Shown one piece after another: positions 17,578-26,698 of a stretch of DNA of 64,000 nt. The position numbers and the translations under genes are program-made. The notes under the pieces were generated by a model. It was not told where the DNA came from and did not search any database. It was given only the letters and a program-made list of their open reading frames with translations. The stretch's first letter is position 1; each line of letters opens with the position of its first letter. This DNA is from Porifericola rhodea (GTDB taxonomy: Bacteria; Bacteroidota; Bacteroidia; Cytophagales; Cyclobacteriaceae): the NCBI RefSeq assembly GCF_030506305.1, contig NZ_CP119421.1, positions 4,108,501 to 4,172,500 on the forward strand, read 5' to 3'.

Positions 17578-19392
17578 ATGACACTTAGAAAATATATACT
17601 CAAGCCTTCCATACTACTCGCTATGTTGCTTTATGCGACGGCTTGCGATCAGGAAGAATTTCTGGAAAATGTTAACAAGTCTAACCTAACGGATGTCACC
17701 CAGTGGCAGTCAGAAACCAATGCGGATATTTTTCTGAACGATGTCTACAGCGAAGTGCCTAACAGATGGAATTTTTCTGAGCATCTGGACTATTATACCG
17801 ATGACTACAATATTAGCCATTACTATACAGCCTCAAACTGGCGCCAGGGGGTTTGCCAGGTGCCTCCGCAAAGTAATGCGAGTGCCTGGGGTGGCACCCA
17901 TGGCCCTACAGATGGTTATACTTGGGAAACGTTTTTTACCAAGCTCAGAAAGGTTAATACCTATATTCAAAAGCTGGAAGAGTATAAAGAAAATTTCTCT
18001 GAAGACTACTACAATAAAAGAATAGACGAAGCCCGCTTTGTACGTGCCTACTTTTATAGCGAGTACTTTATGCATGTAGGTGGGCTGCCTATAGTGACAC
18101 AACCCCTGGATCGTAATACTATGAGTGAAGACGAAATGCAAACGCCTCGTGCTACCTTTGGCAAGACATACAATTTTATTACAACAGAATTGGGGCAAAT
18201 AGTAGAGAATGGCTACCTGGATATTAAATATAATAATGGGGATAAAGATGCAGGAAGAGCTACTCTTGGTGCGGCATTGGCGTTAAAAGGATGGATAGAG
18301 CTTTTTGCAGCCAGTCCTTTGTTTAATAGCGGATCTACTTATCTGCCCGATCCGGGTAATTATGTGCATTTTGAAAATCCTGACCCTAACCGCTGGGCTA
18401 TAGCGGCTGCTACTAACAAGCAGTTCATTGACAATTACGGAGGAGGAGCACCTTACGGCCTGTATGAAGATTTGCCTAACCTGTGGAGGGAGGCAAATGA
18501 GTACAACAGTGAAGTGATCTGGGACCGACAGGTAGTAGCAAATGTAGGTGGTATGGGCGGATCGTACGAGCGTAGGGGAGGGCCAACTTATGTGCTGGGC
18601 GAATATCAAACCTGGGGCAATTATAACCCTACACAAGAGCTGGTAGATGATTTTGCCATGGCCAATGGCAAGCCCATTACTGACCCCGATTCTGGATACG
18701 ACCCTCAAAATCCATATGCAAACCGGGAGCAGCGTTTTTACGACTTTATTGTGTATGATGGTGCCCCCTATAAGTTAGATTGGATGCCTCGTACAGATAC
18801 CATTTTTACCAGAATAGACGAAACTTCTCCCAATCCTGATAAAACTAACCAGATAGATCTGGCAGGAAAAACAGATGTGGGAGACTCTGGCTATTATCAG
18901 AAAAAAATGCTGAACCAGGATGCTGCACCCGGTAATGATGCCAGCGGACAAAACTATATCTTCTACCGCTATGCCGAAGTGCTGTTAAACTATGCGGAAG
19001 CACAAAATGAGGCATCAGGGCCAGACCCTTCAGTTTATGACGCAATAAATCAGGTGCGCAAGCGCTCAAACCTGCCAGATCTGCAACCAGGACTGTCGCA
19101 GGAGCAGATGCGTGAGGCGATCCACCGGGAGAGAAGGATAGAACTTTGCTTTGAAAGTAAGCGCTTCTGGGATAATAAGAGGCTTGCTAAAACTGAAGAG
19201 AGAATGGGGCAGCCTCGTCATAATATGGTAATAAGAAATACGAGCCCATCGGATAATTCAGGAGATTGGGTATACAGTGTGGAAGAGGAAGTAAAGTATA
19301 CTGCCAAGTTTGAGCTCAGACAATATATGAGTCCCATCCCGCAAAACGCAATAGACCAAAACCCTAAAATAGAGCAAAACCCTGGGTATTAA
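17578..19392 (+). CDS. SusD/RagB-family glycan-binding lipoprotein
   Basis: A 604-residue lipoprotein; the signal sequence ends at C23 (LYATAC) and is followed by the acidic DQEEFLE typical of surface-exported Bacteroidota lipoproteins. SusD hallmarks include the RNAYFYSEYF-like segment near residue 155 (FVRAYFYSEYF), the YRYAEVLLNYAEAQNE helix near 465 and the RRIELCFESKRFWD segment near 520. The C-terminus ends IPQNAIDQNPKIEQNPGY, as in this family. It should cap the SusC barrel at the cell surface and bind the glycan. It lies 18 bases after SusC and before a strong terminator. Confidence 0.95.
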   Translation: MTLRKYILKPSILLAMLLYATACDQEEFLENVNKSNLTDVTQWQSETNADIFLNDVYSEVPNRWNFSEHLDYYTDDYNISHYYTASNWRQGVCQVPPQSNASAWGGTHGPTDGYTWETFFTKLRKVNTYIQKLEEYKENFSEDYYNKRIDEARFVRAYFYSEYFMHVGGLPIVTQPLDRNTMSEDEMQTPRATFGKTYNFITTELGQIVENGYLDIKYNNGDKDAGRATLGAALALKGWIELFAASPLFNSGSTYLPDPGNYVHFENPDPNRWAIAAATNKQFIDNYGGGAPYGLYEDLPNLWREANEYNSEVIWDRQVVANVGGMGGSYERRGGPTYVLGEYQTWGNYNPTQELVDDFAMANGKPITDPDSGYDPQNPYANREQRFYDFIVYDGAPYKLDWMPRTDTIFTRIDETSPNPDKTNQIDLAGKTDVGDSGYYQKKMLNQDAAPGNDASGQNYIFYRYAEVLLNYAEAQNEASGPDPSVYDAINQVRKRSNLPDLQPGLSQEQMREAIHRERRIELCFESKRFWDNKRLAKTEERMGQPRHNMVIRNTSPSDNSGDWVYSVEEEVKYTAKFELRQYMSPIPQNAIDQNPKIEQNPGY

Positions 19393-19440
19393 AGGCCTTT
19401 GAGTTAGTCATGAACAAGCTCTATTTCTGATAATTCAGTC

Positions 19441-19474
19441 AAAAGTAGCTTCAGTATCTGAAGCTACTTTTTTT
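19441..19474 (+). terminator. Strong intrinsic terminator after the first SusCD pair
   Basis: A perfect 14-bp stem (arms 19441-19454 and 19458-19471) with a 3-base loop overlaps a T-tract. It separates the first SusCD module from the second sigma gene. Confidence 0.9.
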
Positions 19475-19600
19475 CTTTTCAGTCTAGGTAAGTGTCTTTT
19501 ACTGTTTGCTCAGAAATACATGAACCAGTGGCTTATTTTGATTTATCAGCTTAATCCTATACTTTGGTCATACACTACTGTATGCAACCACCTAGTCGTT

Positions 19601-20263
19601 ATGAAAGCCCAGAAGAAAGGCATCAGGCCTCTACACCCTTCGTCTACTTCCAACAGCCGGCAAAATACAGGATTAACAGACCTTACTGACCTGGAGCTTT
19701 GGCAAAAATTTAAGCAGGGAGATAAAGCAGCTTTCATATTAATTTACAATCAGTATTTTGATGTTCTCTACAGCTATGGTTATCAGTTTACCCAAGATGA
19801 GGAACTAATCAAAGATTGTATTCACGATGTATTTGCCGAGATCAGGCAGTCCAGAGAACGATTATCGGATACAAATAATATTCGCTATTACCTGCTCAAA
19901 TCCTTTAAAAGCAGGTTTCTGTACTATCAGAAAAAAAAGAGCTTTTTACTCAGCGAGGATTATTATTCGGATGGATATCACTTTCAATTTAGTTTTTCTA
20001 CCGAGCAGAAAATTATAGAAGCGCAGATAAGCCACGAAAAAGTAGAAAAGCTTAATCGGGCAGTACAAAAGCTTAGCCCCCGGCAGCGAGAGGTAATCTA
20101 CTACTTCTTCTATGAAGAACTGAGTATAGATGCTATTAAAGAACTGATGAATGTTAGTAATCGTCGCTCTATTCAAAATATTGTTTACCGCGCTTTGGCC
20201 AACCTCAAAGACTTAATTACCCTACAGCTTTTTGTGGGCTACTACCATTTGTGTATCCACTGA
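19601..20263 (+). CDS. ECF RNA polymerase sigma factor, second module
   Basis: A sigma-70-family protein of 220 residues from the ATG at 19601. The frame also opens at 19520, but the additional 27 residues are hydrophobic and unlike sigma N-termini, so I prefer the internal ATG. Region 2 contains FILIYNQYFDVLYSYGYQF and DCIHDVFAEI; region 4 has LSPRQREVIYYFFYEELSIDAIKELM. It differs strongly from the sigma at 12152, which suggests separate specificity rather than recent duplication. It should control the FecR, SusC and SusD genes that follow. Confidence 0.88.
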   Translation: MKAQKKGIRPLHPSSTSNSRQNTGLTDLTDLELWQKFKQGDKAAFILIYNQYFDVLYSYGYQFTQDEELIKDCIHDVFAEIRQSRERLSDTNNIRYYLLKSFKSRFLYYQKKKSFLLSEDYYSDGYHFQFSFSTEQKIIEAQISHEKVEKLNRAVQKLSPRQREVIYYFFYEELSIDAIKELMNVSNRRSIQNIVYRALANLKDLITLQLFVGYYHLCIH

Positions 20264-20377
20264 CTTAATTTTAGAATTAGTCCTCCTGCAAGCTGAAATA
20301 TATTGTTTAATACACAAAACTATAAGGTGTATTATGTGTATTTGATAATAACTACATTAATATATTAAACAGATTGT

Positions 20378-20395
20378 AATTATTTTAAAATAATT
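20378..20395. repeat. Perfect 18-bp AT palindrome
   Basis: AATTATTTTAAAATAATT reads the same on both strands. It lies in the 219-base gap between the sigma and FecR genes, about 88 bases before the FecR start. It could be an operator, but in such AT-rich sequence chance is a real possibility. Confidence 0.3.
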
Positions 20396-20482
20396 CATAT
20401 TACCCTATGTATATCTGCTAGTTGAGTTCTTTTACTATTGAAACCCTTATAAATTGAATGACTGGGGTTGAAAAAGTGATAC

Positions 20483-21523
20483 ATGGCTCGTAAAGATATA
20501 TATATAGAAGACCTGCTGACCGATGACAATTTTGTCAAATGGGTAAAACATCCGAATCAGGAGAGAAAGCAGTACTGGGAAACCTGGTTACAGGTGCACC
20601 CTGATCGGCGTAACGATGTCATGCTTGCCCGGGAAATGCTGCTGAAGGCAGACTTTGTTCATCAGCCATCAACGGAGGAGGCCAAAGTGGAAGTATTGGA
20701 ACGCCTGATGGAGACTGAGCCTCAGAGGCAAAATAACAATCAATACGCTAAGAAGAGCCGCACTGCCTGGCTTACATATACTACGATGGCTGCTGCACTA
20801 GCCTTGTTGCTGCTCTTTGGAATATTTTTCTTTAAACCAAAGCAAGACACCAAAAGTGTGGCTGTCCAGCACCCAGATCAATCCTGGATAACTAAAGAGA
20901 ACCCTTCCGGCATTAAATCTCAGCTGCAATTACCCGACGGTACTATGGTATGGCTTAATGCCGAAAGTAGCCTTAGTTTTCCTCTTACTTTTGACAGCAC
21001 TCAGCGGATAGTAAAGCTGAGCGGAGAAGCTTTTTTTGATGTTGCCCGGGATCAAAACCGTCCCTTTACTGTGCAGTCGGGGCAGCTAAGCACCACTGCC
21101 CTGGGTACATCATTTAATATATTTTGCTACCCGGAAGAAGAAAGCGTAGAAGTATCGCTGCTCACTGGTATCGTAGAAGTTAACCGTAGAGATAGTCTTG
21201 TACAGAAACACCTCCTGAAACCCGGAGAGCAGATCATATATACTCAGCGTGAGTTTTCCAAAAGTCAATTCAGCTATAATGCTGCAATCGGCTGGAAAGA
21301 GGGACTGCTGGTATTTGAGGAAGAGAATCTGATGCACATCAAACGCAAACTGGAAAGATGGTACGGTATAGAGGTAGAGCTTATCGGAAAACCCGATCAG
21401 ACCTGGAGAATCAACGGCACCTTTAAAAACCAAAGTCTGGAGCGGGTACTTCAACGTCTGCGCTATACTAAAGATTTTGACTATCAGATCAGCGGAAAAA
21501 AAGTAACAATCCACTTTTCATAA
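20483..21523 (+). CDS. FecR-type anti-sigma factor, second module
   Basis: A 346-residue single-pass protein: cytoplasmic sigma-binding part (1-94), membrane segment at about 95-117, periplasmic FecR domain (about 145-235) with LPDGTMVWLNAESS, GEAFFDVARD and ALGTSFNI, and DUF4974-like C-terminus (about 270-345). It should hold the sigma encoded upstream until the SusC STN domain signals. Its fold matches the FecR at 12918, but sequence identity by eye is modest, again pointing to an independent module. Confidence 0.92.
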   Translation: MARKDIYIEDLLTDDNFVKWVKHPNQERKQYWETWLQVHPDRRNDVMLAREMLLKADFVHQPSTEEAKVEVLERLMETEPQRQNNNQYAKKSRTAWLTYTTMAAALALLLLFGIFFFKPKQDTKSVAVQHPDQSWITKENPSGIKSQLQLPDGTMVWLNAESSLSFPLTFDSTQRIVKLSGEAFFDVARDQNRPFTVQSGQLSTTALGTSFNIFCYPEEESVEVSLLTGIVEVNRRDSLVQKHLLKPGEQIIYTQREFSKSQFSYNAAIGWKEGLLVFEEENLMHIKRKLERWYGIEVELIGKPDQTWRINGTFKNQSLERVLQRLRYTKDFDYQISGKKVTIHFS

Positions 21524-21698
21524 CCTAAAACTATGTTAAAATGAAAACCTTAGATAATACCTCATAAAAATGCCGGCACTTCCCGAAGGAAGCAACCGGC
21601 AAAAATTTGAAGCCTCCACCTGACCTGGATGTTTGGCGACAGTAGGCCAGTGGAGATCCATCCGTTTATTATTTTCATAACAAACACCTAAAACTATG
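21523..21698 (+). promoter_or_regulatory. Structured 5' leader of the second SusC
   Basis: The 172-base gap between FecR and SusC is more GC-rich and folded than its surroundings. A nested hairpin sits at 21571-21601: TGCCGG / CCGGCA outside, CTTCC / GGAAG inside, capped by CGAA. A second stem pairs CTCCAC (21614-21619) with GTGGAG (21650-21655). Its loop contains GGATG (21627-21631), which can pair with CATCC (21659-21663), giving a possible pseudoknot or alternative fold. The 13-bp ACCTAAAACTATG at the FecR stop (21523-21535) recurs exactly at the SusC start (21686-21698). Short frames of 3 and 8 codons start at 21533 and 21541. A regulatory leader is plausible; no known riboswitch class is recognised. 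Confidence 0.45.
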
Positions 21699-24600
21699 AA
21701 ATTTAAAGTTTTACAAGGCATTATTGCTATGTCAAAGTTAGGGATAAGAGCGTTTTTTCTTGTGCTTATCTGTTATACCACCATTATGGCTTCAGATAGT
21801 AATGCGCAAAAGGCAAAAAGCATTCGCCAGGTTTTAATTAATATTCACCTGAAAGATGCTACGGTACAGGAGGCACTTCAGCACATAGAGCAGGCTACTG
21901 ATTTTCGCTTTATGTATGATGTGAATGATATCAGGACCAGAAAAAAGATCAATTTACATGAAAGTCAGATCTCAGTATACCAGCTGCTGGAAAAGCTCTC
22001 AAGAGAAGCCTCTCTTAAATTTAAGCAGACCAACTTTGATATTGACGTAAAGAAAGTAAAGCGTAGTAGTGGCAGAAACAACAAGTCGCAGGCATATGTA
22101 GCCATATCTGTCAGCGGAAAGGTTACATCTGACGAAGATGGCGAGGGGCTGCCCGGCGTTAATGTGCTGGTAAAAGGTACGGCCATAGGTACAGTAACTG
22201 ACATTGAAGGAAATTATAAGATTGAAGTTCCTGAAACAGAGAGTGTGCTGGTGTTTAGTTCCATCGGTTATCTGAGCGAAGAGGTAATAGTAGGCAATCG
22301 TACAGAAGTTAATGTTGTTTTACTTCCAGACATTAAATCGCTGGAAGAAATTGTAGTGGTTGGCTATGGTACGCAGAAAAAGAGCAACCTTACCGGAGCC
22401 GTTTCTTCTGTAAAAGCAAATGAAATTCAGGAAGCGCCATTCACTTCTATAGATCAGGGGCTGGTGGGTAGAGCATCAGGCGTAATGGTGACACAGACCT
22501 CTGGTATGCCCGGAGCGGTAGCTTCTATCCGAATCAGGGGGACCAGCTCTTTGCAAGGTGGTAATGAGCCACTGTACGTTATAGATGGTTTTCCGGTATA
22601 CAATGGTGGTGGTTATGGCAGTACTGGCGGCAATGCGCGTATGAGTGGCCTGGCAACTATCAACCCTGCCGATATTGAGTCTATAGAAATATTAAAAGAC
22701 GCCTCCGCTACGGCTATCTATGGGGCGCGTGCAGCAAATGGTGTAGTCCTCATCACTACTAAAAGTGGTAAAGAAGGCAGAGATCAGATTACCTTTGATG
22801 CCTACTACGGTACTCAGTCTCCGGTGCGTCAGATAGATGTGATGAACGCCCTGGAATACGCTAAGCTGGTTAACGAGGCCTATACCAATGATGGCTTAAA
22901 CCCGGTTTACGACAGTGATAAAATGGCTGAGTTGCGGGCCAATCCTGAAGGTACCAACTGGCAGGATGAGGTATTTCGCAGTGCGCCTATACAGAATTAC
23001 CAGCTTACCTTCTCTGGGGGCGATAAAAAAACCAATTACTCTGTTTCTGCCAATTATTTTGACCAGCAGGGCGTCATCATCAATTCAGGTTTCAAGCGCT
23101 ATTCGGGTAGGGTAAACCTCTCCAGAAATGTGCTGAGCAATCTTAAGTTTGGTACCAATCTCAACGTAAGCCGTACCTCATCTGATGTGGTGCGTACTGA
23201 TGCCGGGGGGGCTGCCGGGGTAGTTAATACAGCTATGAAGTTTAATCCTATACAGCCGGTTTACCAAAACGAAGCTCTTGGTGAGTATACACCGGTCAAT
23301 ATACCAGGTATTATTTTAGCCAATCCGGTAGCTACCGCCAGAGAGCAGGTAAGAGAAAATACCATGCTTCGCCTGTTGGGTAATATTTATGGGGAGTGGG
23401 AGATTATCCCTGACCTCAAGGCTAAAGTCTCTTTTGGTACCGACCTGGTCAATACCAAGTTTGATACTTTTGTGCCTTCCAATATTTTTGAGTCAGGAGG
23501 AGTGGCCCAGGCAGACATTAGTAGCGGTAATACAACCAACTGGCTCAACGAAAATACCCTGAGCTGGAATAAAGAAATTAATTCAGACCATTCTATTTCA
23601 CTATTAGGCGGTATTACTTTTCAGCAAAATGTGTACGAAGGCCTAAGTGCCTCTTCGCAGGAATTTGTCAACAATGTACTGGGTGAAAATTCTTTGGGAT
23701 CTGGCTCAGTGTACAATCAGCCCTCTTCTTCCAAAACACAATGGAACCTGATGTCCTACCTTGGTAGAGTTAACTACAACATCATGGAGAAGTATCTACT
23801 ATCGTTTAATGCTCGTGTAGATGGCTCTTCTCGTTTTGGCTCAAATTACAAATACTCTTTCTTTCCTTCCGGAGCAGTAGCTTGGAGGCTGATAGAGGAA
23901 GGCTTTGTTAAGGATATGAACCTCTTCTCTAACCTGAAAGTTAGAGCTAGCTATGGTTTGACGGGTAATCAGGAAATTGGTTTATATCAGTCGCTACCCA
24001 CTTTAACTAATAATACTTATACCCTTGGGCGTTCACTAGTCACTGGTTTTTATCCAAATAAAATTCCTAACCCAGACCTGAAATGGGAAAAAACCGCCCA
24101 GTTTGACATAGGCCTTGATTTTGGTTTCTTTGAGGAGAGATTGCGTTTTACCGCAGATTATTATCATAAGAAAACAACGGACCTGATATACAATGTAGCG
24201 GTACCTTATGTATCGGGTTTTGATACTTCTTTGCAAAATATCGGTAGTGTAGAAAACCGTGGTATAGAGCTCGCTATCGGTAGCGATATCATAGCTACTC
24301 CAGATTTTCGCTGGACTTCTTCATTTAACATTTCTTTTAACCGCAACAAAGTGCTGGAGTTGGGAGGAGAAGAGTATAAAGATGTAGGGGACGGAGATGG
24401 TCACCTTAAAACTGGTTCGGTACACCGACTCATTGTAGGTGAGCCTATCGGCCTTTTTTACGGTTATGTGTTTGATGGTATTTTCCAGAATCAGGCTGAA
24501 CTGGATGCAGGACCCAGAAGCCCTACCAACTGGATAGGAGGTAGGCGCTACCTTGATCTGGGTGGCCCAGAAGGTGAGCCAGATGGTAACGTAAATGCTA

Positions 24601-25121
24601 CTTATGACCGAACGGTAATCGGTGACCCCAATCCTGATTTCTTTGGTGGATTTACCAATACCTTCTCTTACAGGGGCGTGGAGCTTAATGTATTTATGCA
24701 GTATTCTTATGGTAACGATCTGTTCAACTATAACGCTATGGAGCTGGAGTTACCTTCTGGCGGGCAAAATGTATATGCTGATCTGGTTAATCGCTGGACG
24801 CCAGAAAACCCTAGTGATGTATACCCGGTGGCTACTACTAACCGTTCGGCAGTATTTAGCGATGCCTACATTGAAGACGGCTCTTACCTTAAAGTCAAAA
24901 CGATGACGCTGGCTTATACTTTTCCTATGCTAAACAGCCAAAAGTTAAGCGGACTAAAACTTTACCTAACCGGGCAGAACCTGCTCACCTTTACTGATTA
25001 TTCAGGCTACGATCCGGAAGTTAGCTATCGTGGAGCTTCCAACTTGCAAATGGGTGAAGACTTTGGAGGCTACCCTCAGTCCAGAACGTTTATGTTAGGC
25101 GTTAAGATGAACTTACAATAA
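21696..25121 (+). CDS. SusC/RagA-type TonB-dependent outer-membrane receptor (with STN domain), second module
   Basis: A 1141-residue receptor with signal peptide to about residue 37, STN domain (about 46-118), carboxypeptidase-regulatory-like domain (about 138-211), TonB-box-like EEIVVVGYG at 218-226, plug (about 230-345, with YVIDGFP and EILKDASATAIYGARAANG) and beta-barrel. The plug is the canonical RagA type, unlike the shortened KDAAAVAPYG version in the receptor at 14068. The N-terminal 139-247 region is strikingly like that of the first receptor, while the barrels differ. It should import oligosaccharides with the SusD encoded 19 bases downstream and signal to the FecR at 20483. Confidence 0.95.
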   Translation: MKFKVLQGIIAMSKLGIRAFFLVLICYTTIMASDSNAQKAKSIRQVLINIHLKDATVQEALQHIEQATDFRFMYDVNDIRTRKKINLHESQISVYQLLEKLSREASLKFKQTNFDIDVKKVKRSSGRNNKSQAYVAISVSGKVTSDEDGEGLPGVNVLVKGTAIGTVTDIEGNYKIEVPETESVLVFSSIGYLSEEVIVGNRTEVNVVLLPDIKSLEEIVVVGYGTQKKSNLTGAVSSVKANEIQEAPFTSIDQGLVGRASGVMVTQTSGMPGAVASIRIRGTSSLQGGNEPLYVIDGFPVYNGGGYGSTGGNARMSGLATINPADIESIEILKDASATAIYGARAANGVVLITTKSGKEGRDQITFDAYYGTQSPVRQIDVMNALEYAKLVNEAYTNDGLNPVYDSDKMAELRANPEGTNWQDEVFRSAPIQNYQLTFSGGDKKTNYSVSANYFDQQGVIINSGFKRYSGRVNLSRNVLSNLKFGTNLNVSRTSSDVVRTDAGGAAGVVNTAMKFNPIQPVYQNEALGEYTPVNIPGIILANPVATAREQVRENTMLRLLGNIYGEWEIIPDLKAKVSFGTDLVNTKFDTFVPSNIFESGGVAQADISSGNTTNWLNENTLSWNKEINSDHSISLLGGITFQQNVYEGLSASSQEFVNNVLGENSLGSGSVYNQPSSSKTQWNLMSYLGRVNYNIMEKYLLSFNARVDGSSRFGSNYKYSFFPSGAVAWRLIEEGFVKDMNLFSNLKVRASYGLTGNQEIGLYQSLPTLTNNTYTLGRSLVTGFYPNKIPNPDLKWEKTAQFDIGLDFGFFEERLRFTADYYHKKTTDLIYNVAVPYVSGFDTSLQNIGSVENRGIELAIGSDIIATPDFRWTSSFNISFNRNKVLELGGEEYKDVGDGDGHLKTGSVHRLIVGEPIGLFYGYVFDGIFQNQAELDAGPRSPTNWIGGRRYLDLGGPEGEPDGNVNATYDRTVIGDPNPDFFGGFTNTFSYRGVELNVFMQYSYGNDLFNYNAMELELPSGGQNVYADLVNRWTPENPSDVYPVATTNRSAVFSDAYIEDGSYLKVKTMTLAYTFPMLNSQKLSGLKLYLTGQNLLTFTDYSGYDPEVSYRGASNLQMGEDFGGYPQSRTFMLGVKMNLQ

Positions 25122-25140
25122 CCTAAACACGACACGAATT

Positions 25141-26634
25141 ATGAAAAAGATATATTTATCCCTAATTATATATATTGGTTTCAACCTACTGCCATCCTGT
25201 ACAGATGACTTTCTGGAAGAAAAGCCTGAAGACCGCTTTGTTATAGACAACTTCTACAGCAGTAGAACAGATGCTGAGGCTGCCGTAGCAGCAGTGTATC
25301 AGCAGTTGTATAGCATCTATGAGCGTTACATATTTTTACTGAATGCTCTGCCCGCAGATGATGAGAAAAATGGGCTGGGAATGCCCAATCAGTATTTGCA
25401 AAACCTGGAGTTTCTACGCCATACGTCAGAGAACCAGTTTACACGACAGATGTGGCAATACAACTACTCAGGGATAGCACGAGCCAATACTGCTATTCTC
25501 AACATTCCGAACATCAATATGGATGAGGAGATAAAAAACCGTCTGGTAGGCGAAACAAAATTTCTGAGGGCACTATACTATTTTAACCTGGTGCGTTTTT
25601 ACGGAGATGTGCCACTTTTGCTAAAGCTGGAGACGGTAGAAGATGCACTGGGCGCACGTACCCCCAAAGCAGAGGTATACAACCAGATTATACAGGACTT
25701 AAATGATGCAGAGGCAGCATTACCCATAACATACAGTGACAAAGATATGGGAAGAGCTACCCGTGGCGCAGCCAAAATATTATTGGGCAAAGTTTACCTG
25801 ACCATGCATGAATACCAGAAAGCAGCAGATAAGCTGGCCGAAGTGGTGGAAAATGAAGGAGCTTACGGCTATGGTCTGCATGATAACTATGGCGATAACT
25901 GGGAGCCGGCTACGGAAAACGGACTGGAGATGGTATTTGCCATAGAGTTTATGGACCCTCCCGGAAACGGTAATTCCGCCATGATTTTGCAGGGCCCTAA
26001 ATATTCACTACCTGGTGGCTTTAGCGTGCTTGGGCTTACCAACTCCAACGAGGCAGACATTCCCACCCGTGATTTATATGATCGTTTTTCTGATGCTGAT
26101 GAGCGTAAAGCTGCAACATTTACAACAGATTTTGTAAGTTTGACGGATGGTTCTGTGCATACTTCTACCATTCCAATCTTTACGAAGTACTGGGAGGAAG
26201 GAGAAAGCAACCCTAATAATAGTGATGCCAATATGCATATAATACGCTATGCCGATGCCTTGCTAATGTATGCGGAGGCGCTTAATGAAGTAGGGCAGAC
26301 TGATAAGGCTCTTGAGTATCTTAACCGAGTTCGGGAAAGGGCTTTTAACTCTACAGATTACAACTATAGTAACTTATCAGCAGATGAGTTTCGTACGGCT
26401 GTATGGCTGGAGCGTCGCCTGGAACTGGCAATGGAAGGTCATCGCTGGTTTGATCTGGTACGTACCGGTAGGTTTATTGAGCGTATGAAAGAGCATGCTG
26501 CTTATGAAGCCTCAGTAGCTGAAAGTAATAAGGTGGAAATAGCGCAGAATATACAGGATTACATGATTTTGATGCCTATTCCGCAAAGAGAAGTAGACTT
26601 AAATGCAGAACTGGACCAAAATCCCGGATATTAA
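25141..26634 (+). CDS. SusD/RagB-family glycan-binding lipoprotein, second module
   Basis: A 497-residue lipoprotein with signal ending at C20 (LLPSC) followed by TDDFLEEKPEDR, the usual start of RagB/SusD proteins. The FLRALYYFNLVRFYGDVPLL segment near 140-160, RYADALLMYAEALNE near 367-381 and LERRLELAMEGHRWFDLVRTG near 425-445 are family hallmarks. It is the usual length, unlike the longer SusD at 17578. It forms the cell-surface complex with the SusC just upstream. A hairpin follows, before two sulfatase genes that may still be expressed by read-through. Confidence 0.95.
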   Translation: MKKIYLSLIIYIGFNLLPSCTDDFLEEKPEDRFVIDNFYSSRTDAEAAVAAVYQQLYSIYERYIFLLNALPADDEKNGLGMPNQYLQNLEFLRHTSENQFTRQMWQYNYSGIARANTAILNIPNINMDEEIKNRLVGETKFLRALYYFNLVRFYGDVPLLLKLETVEDALGARTPKAEVYNQIIQDLNDAEAALPITYSDKDMGRATRGAAKILLGKVYLTMHEYQKAADKLAEVVENEGAYGYGLHDNYGDNWEPATENGLEMVFAIEFMDPPGNGNSAMILQGPKYSLPGGFSVLGLTNSNEADIPTRDLYDRFSDADERKAATFTTDFVSLTDGSVHTSTIPIFTKYWEEGESNPNNSDANMHIIRYADALLMYAEALNEVGQTDKALEYLNRVRERAFNSTDYNYSNLSADEFRTAVWLERRLELAMEGHRWFDLVRTGRFIERMKEHAAYEASVAESNKVEIAQNIQDYMILMPIPQREVDLNAELDQNPGY

Positions 26635-26650
26635 TAAATAATTATATTTG

Positions 26651-26681
26651 AGAAAGCTTGTCATAGTACAGGCTTTCTTTT
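26651..26681 (+). terminator. Hairpin between SusD and sulfatase genes
   Basis: Arms 26651-26661 and 26668-26678 pair over 11 positions with one G-U, then a short T-tract. It may lower rather than stop expression of the sulfatases. It lies inside the extension of the sulfatase frame starting at 26648 (TTG), which argues for the later ATG at 26699. Confidence 0.6.
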
Positions 26682-26698
26682 ATAAGCTAAATATACAA

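Noticed and set aside
20378-20395. 18-bp AT palindrome as a firm operator
   Set aside because: The sequence is purely A/T in an AT-rich gap, where such symmetry can arise by chance; kept only as a low-confidence repeat.
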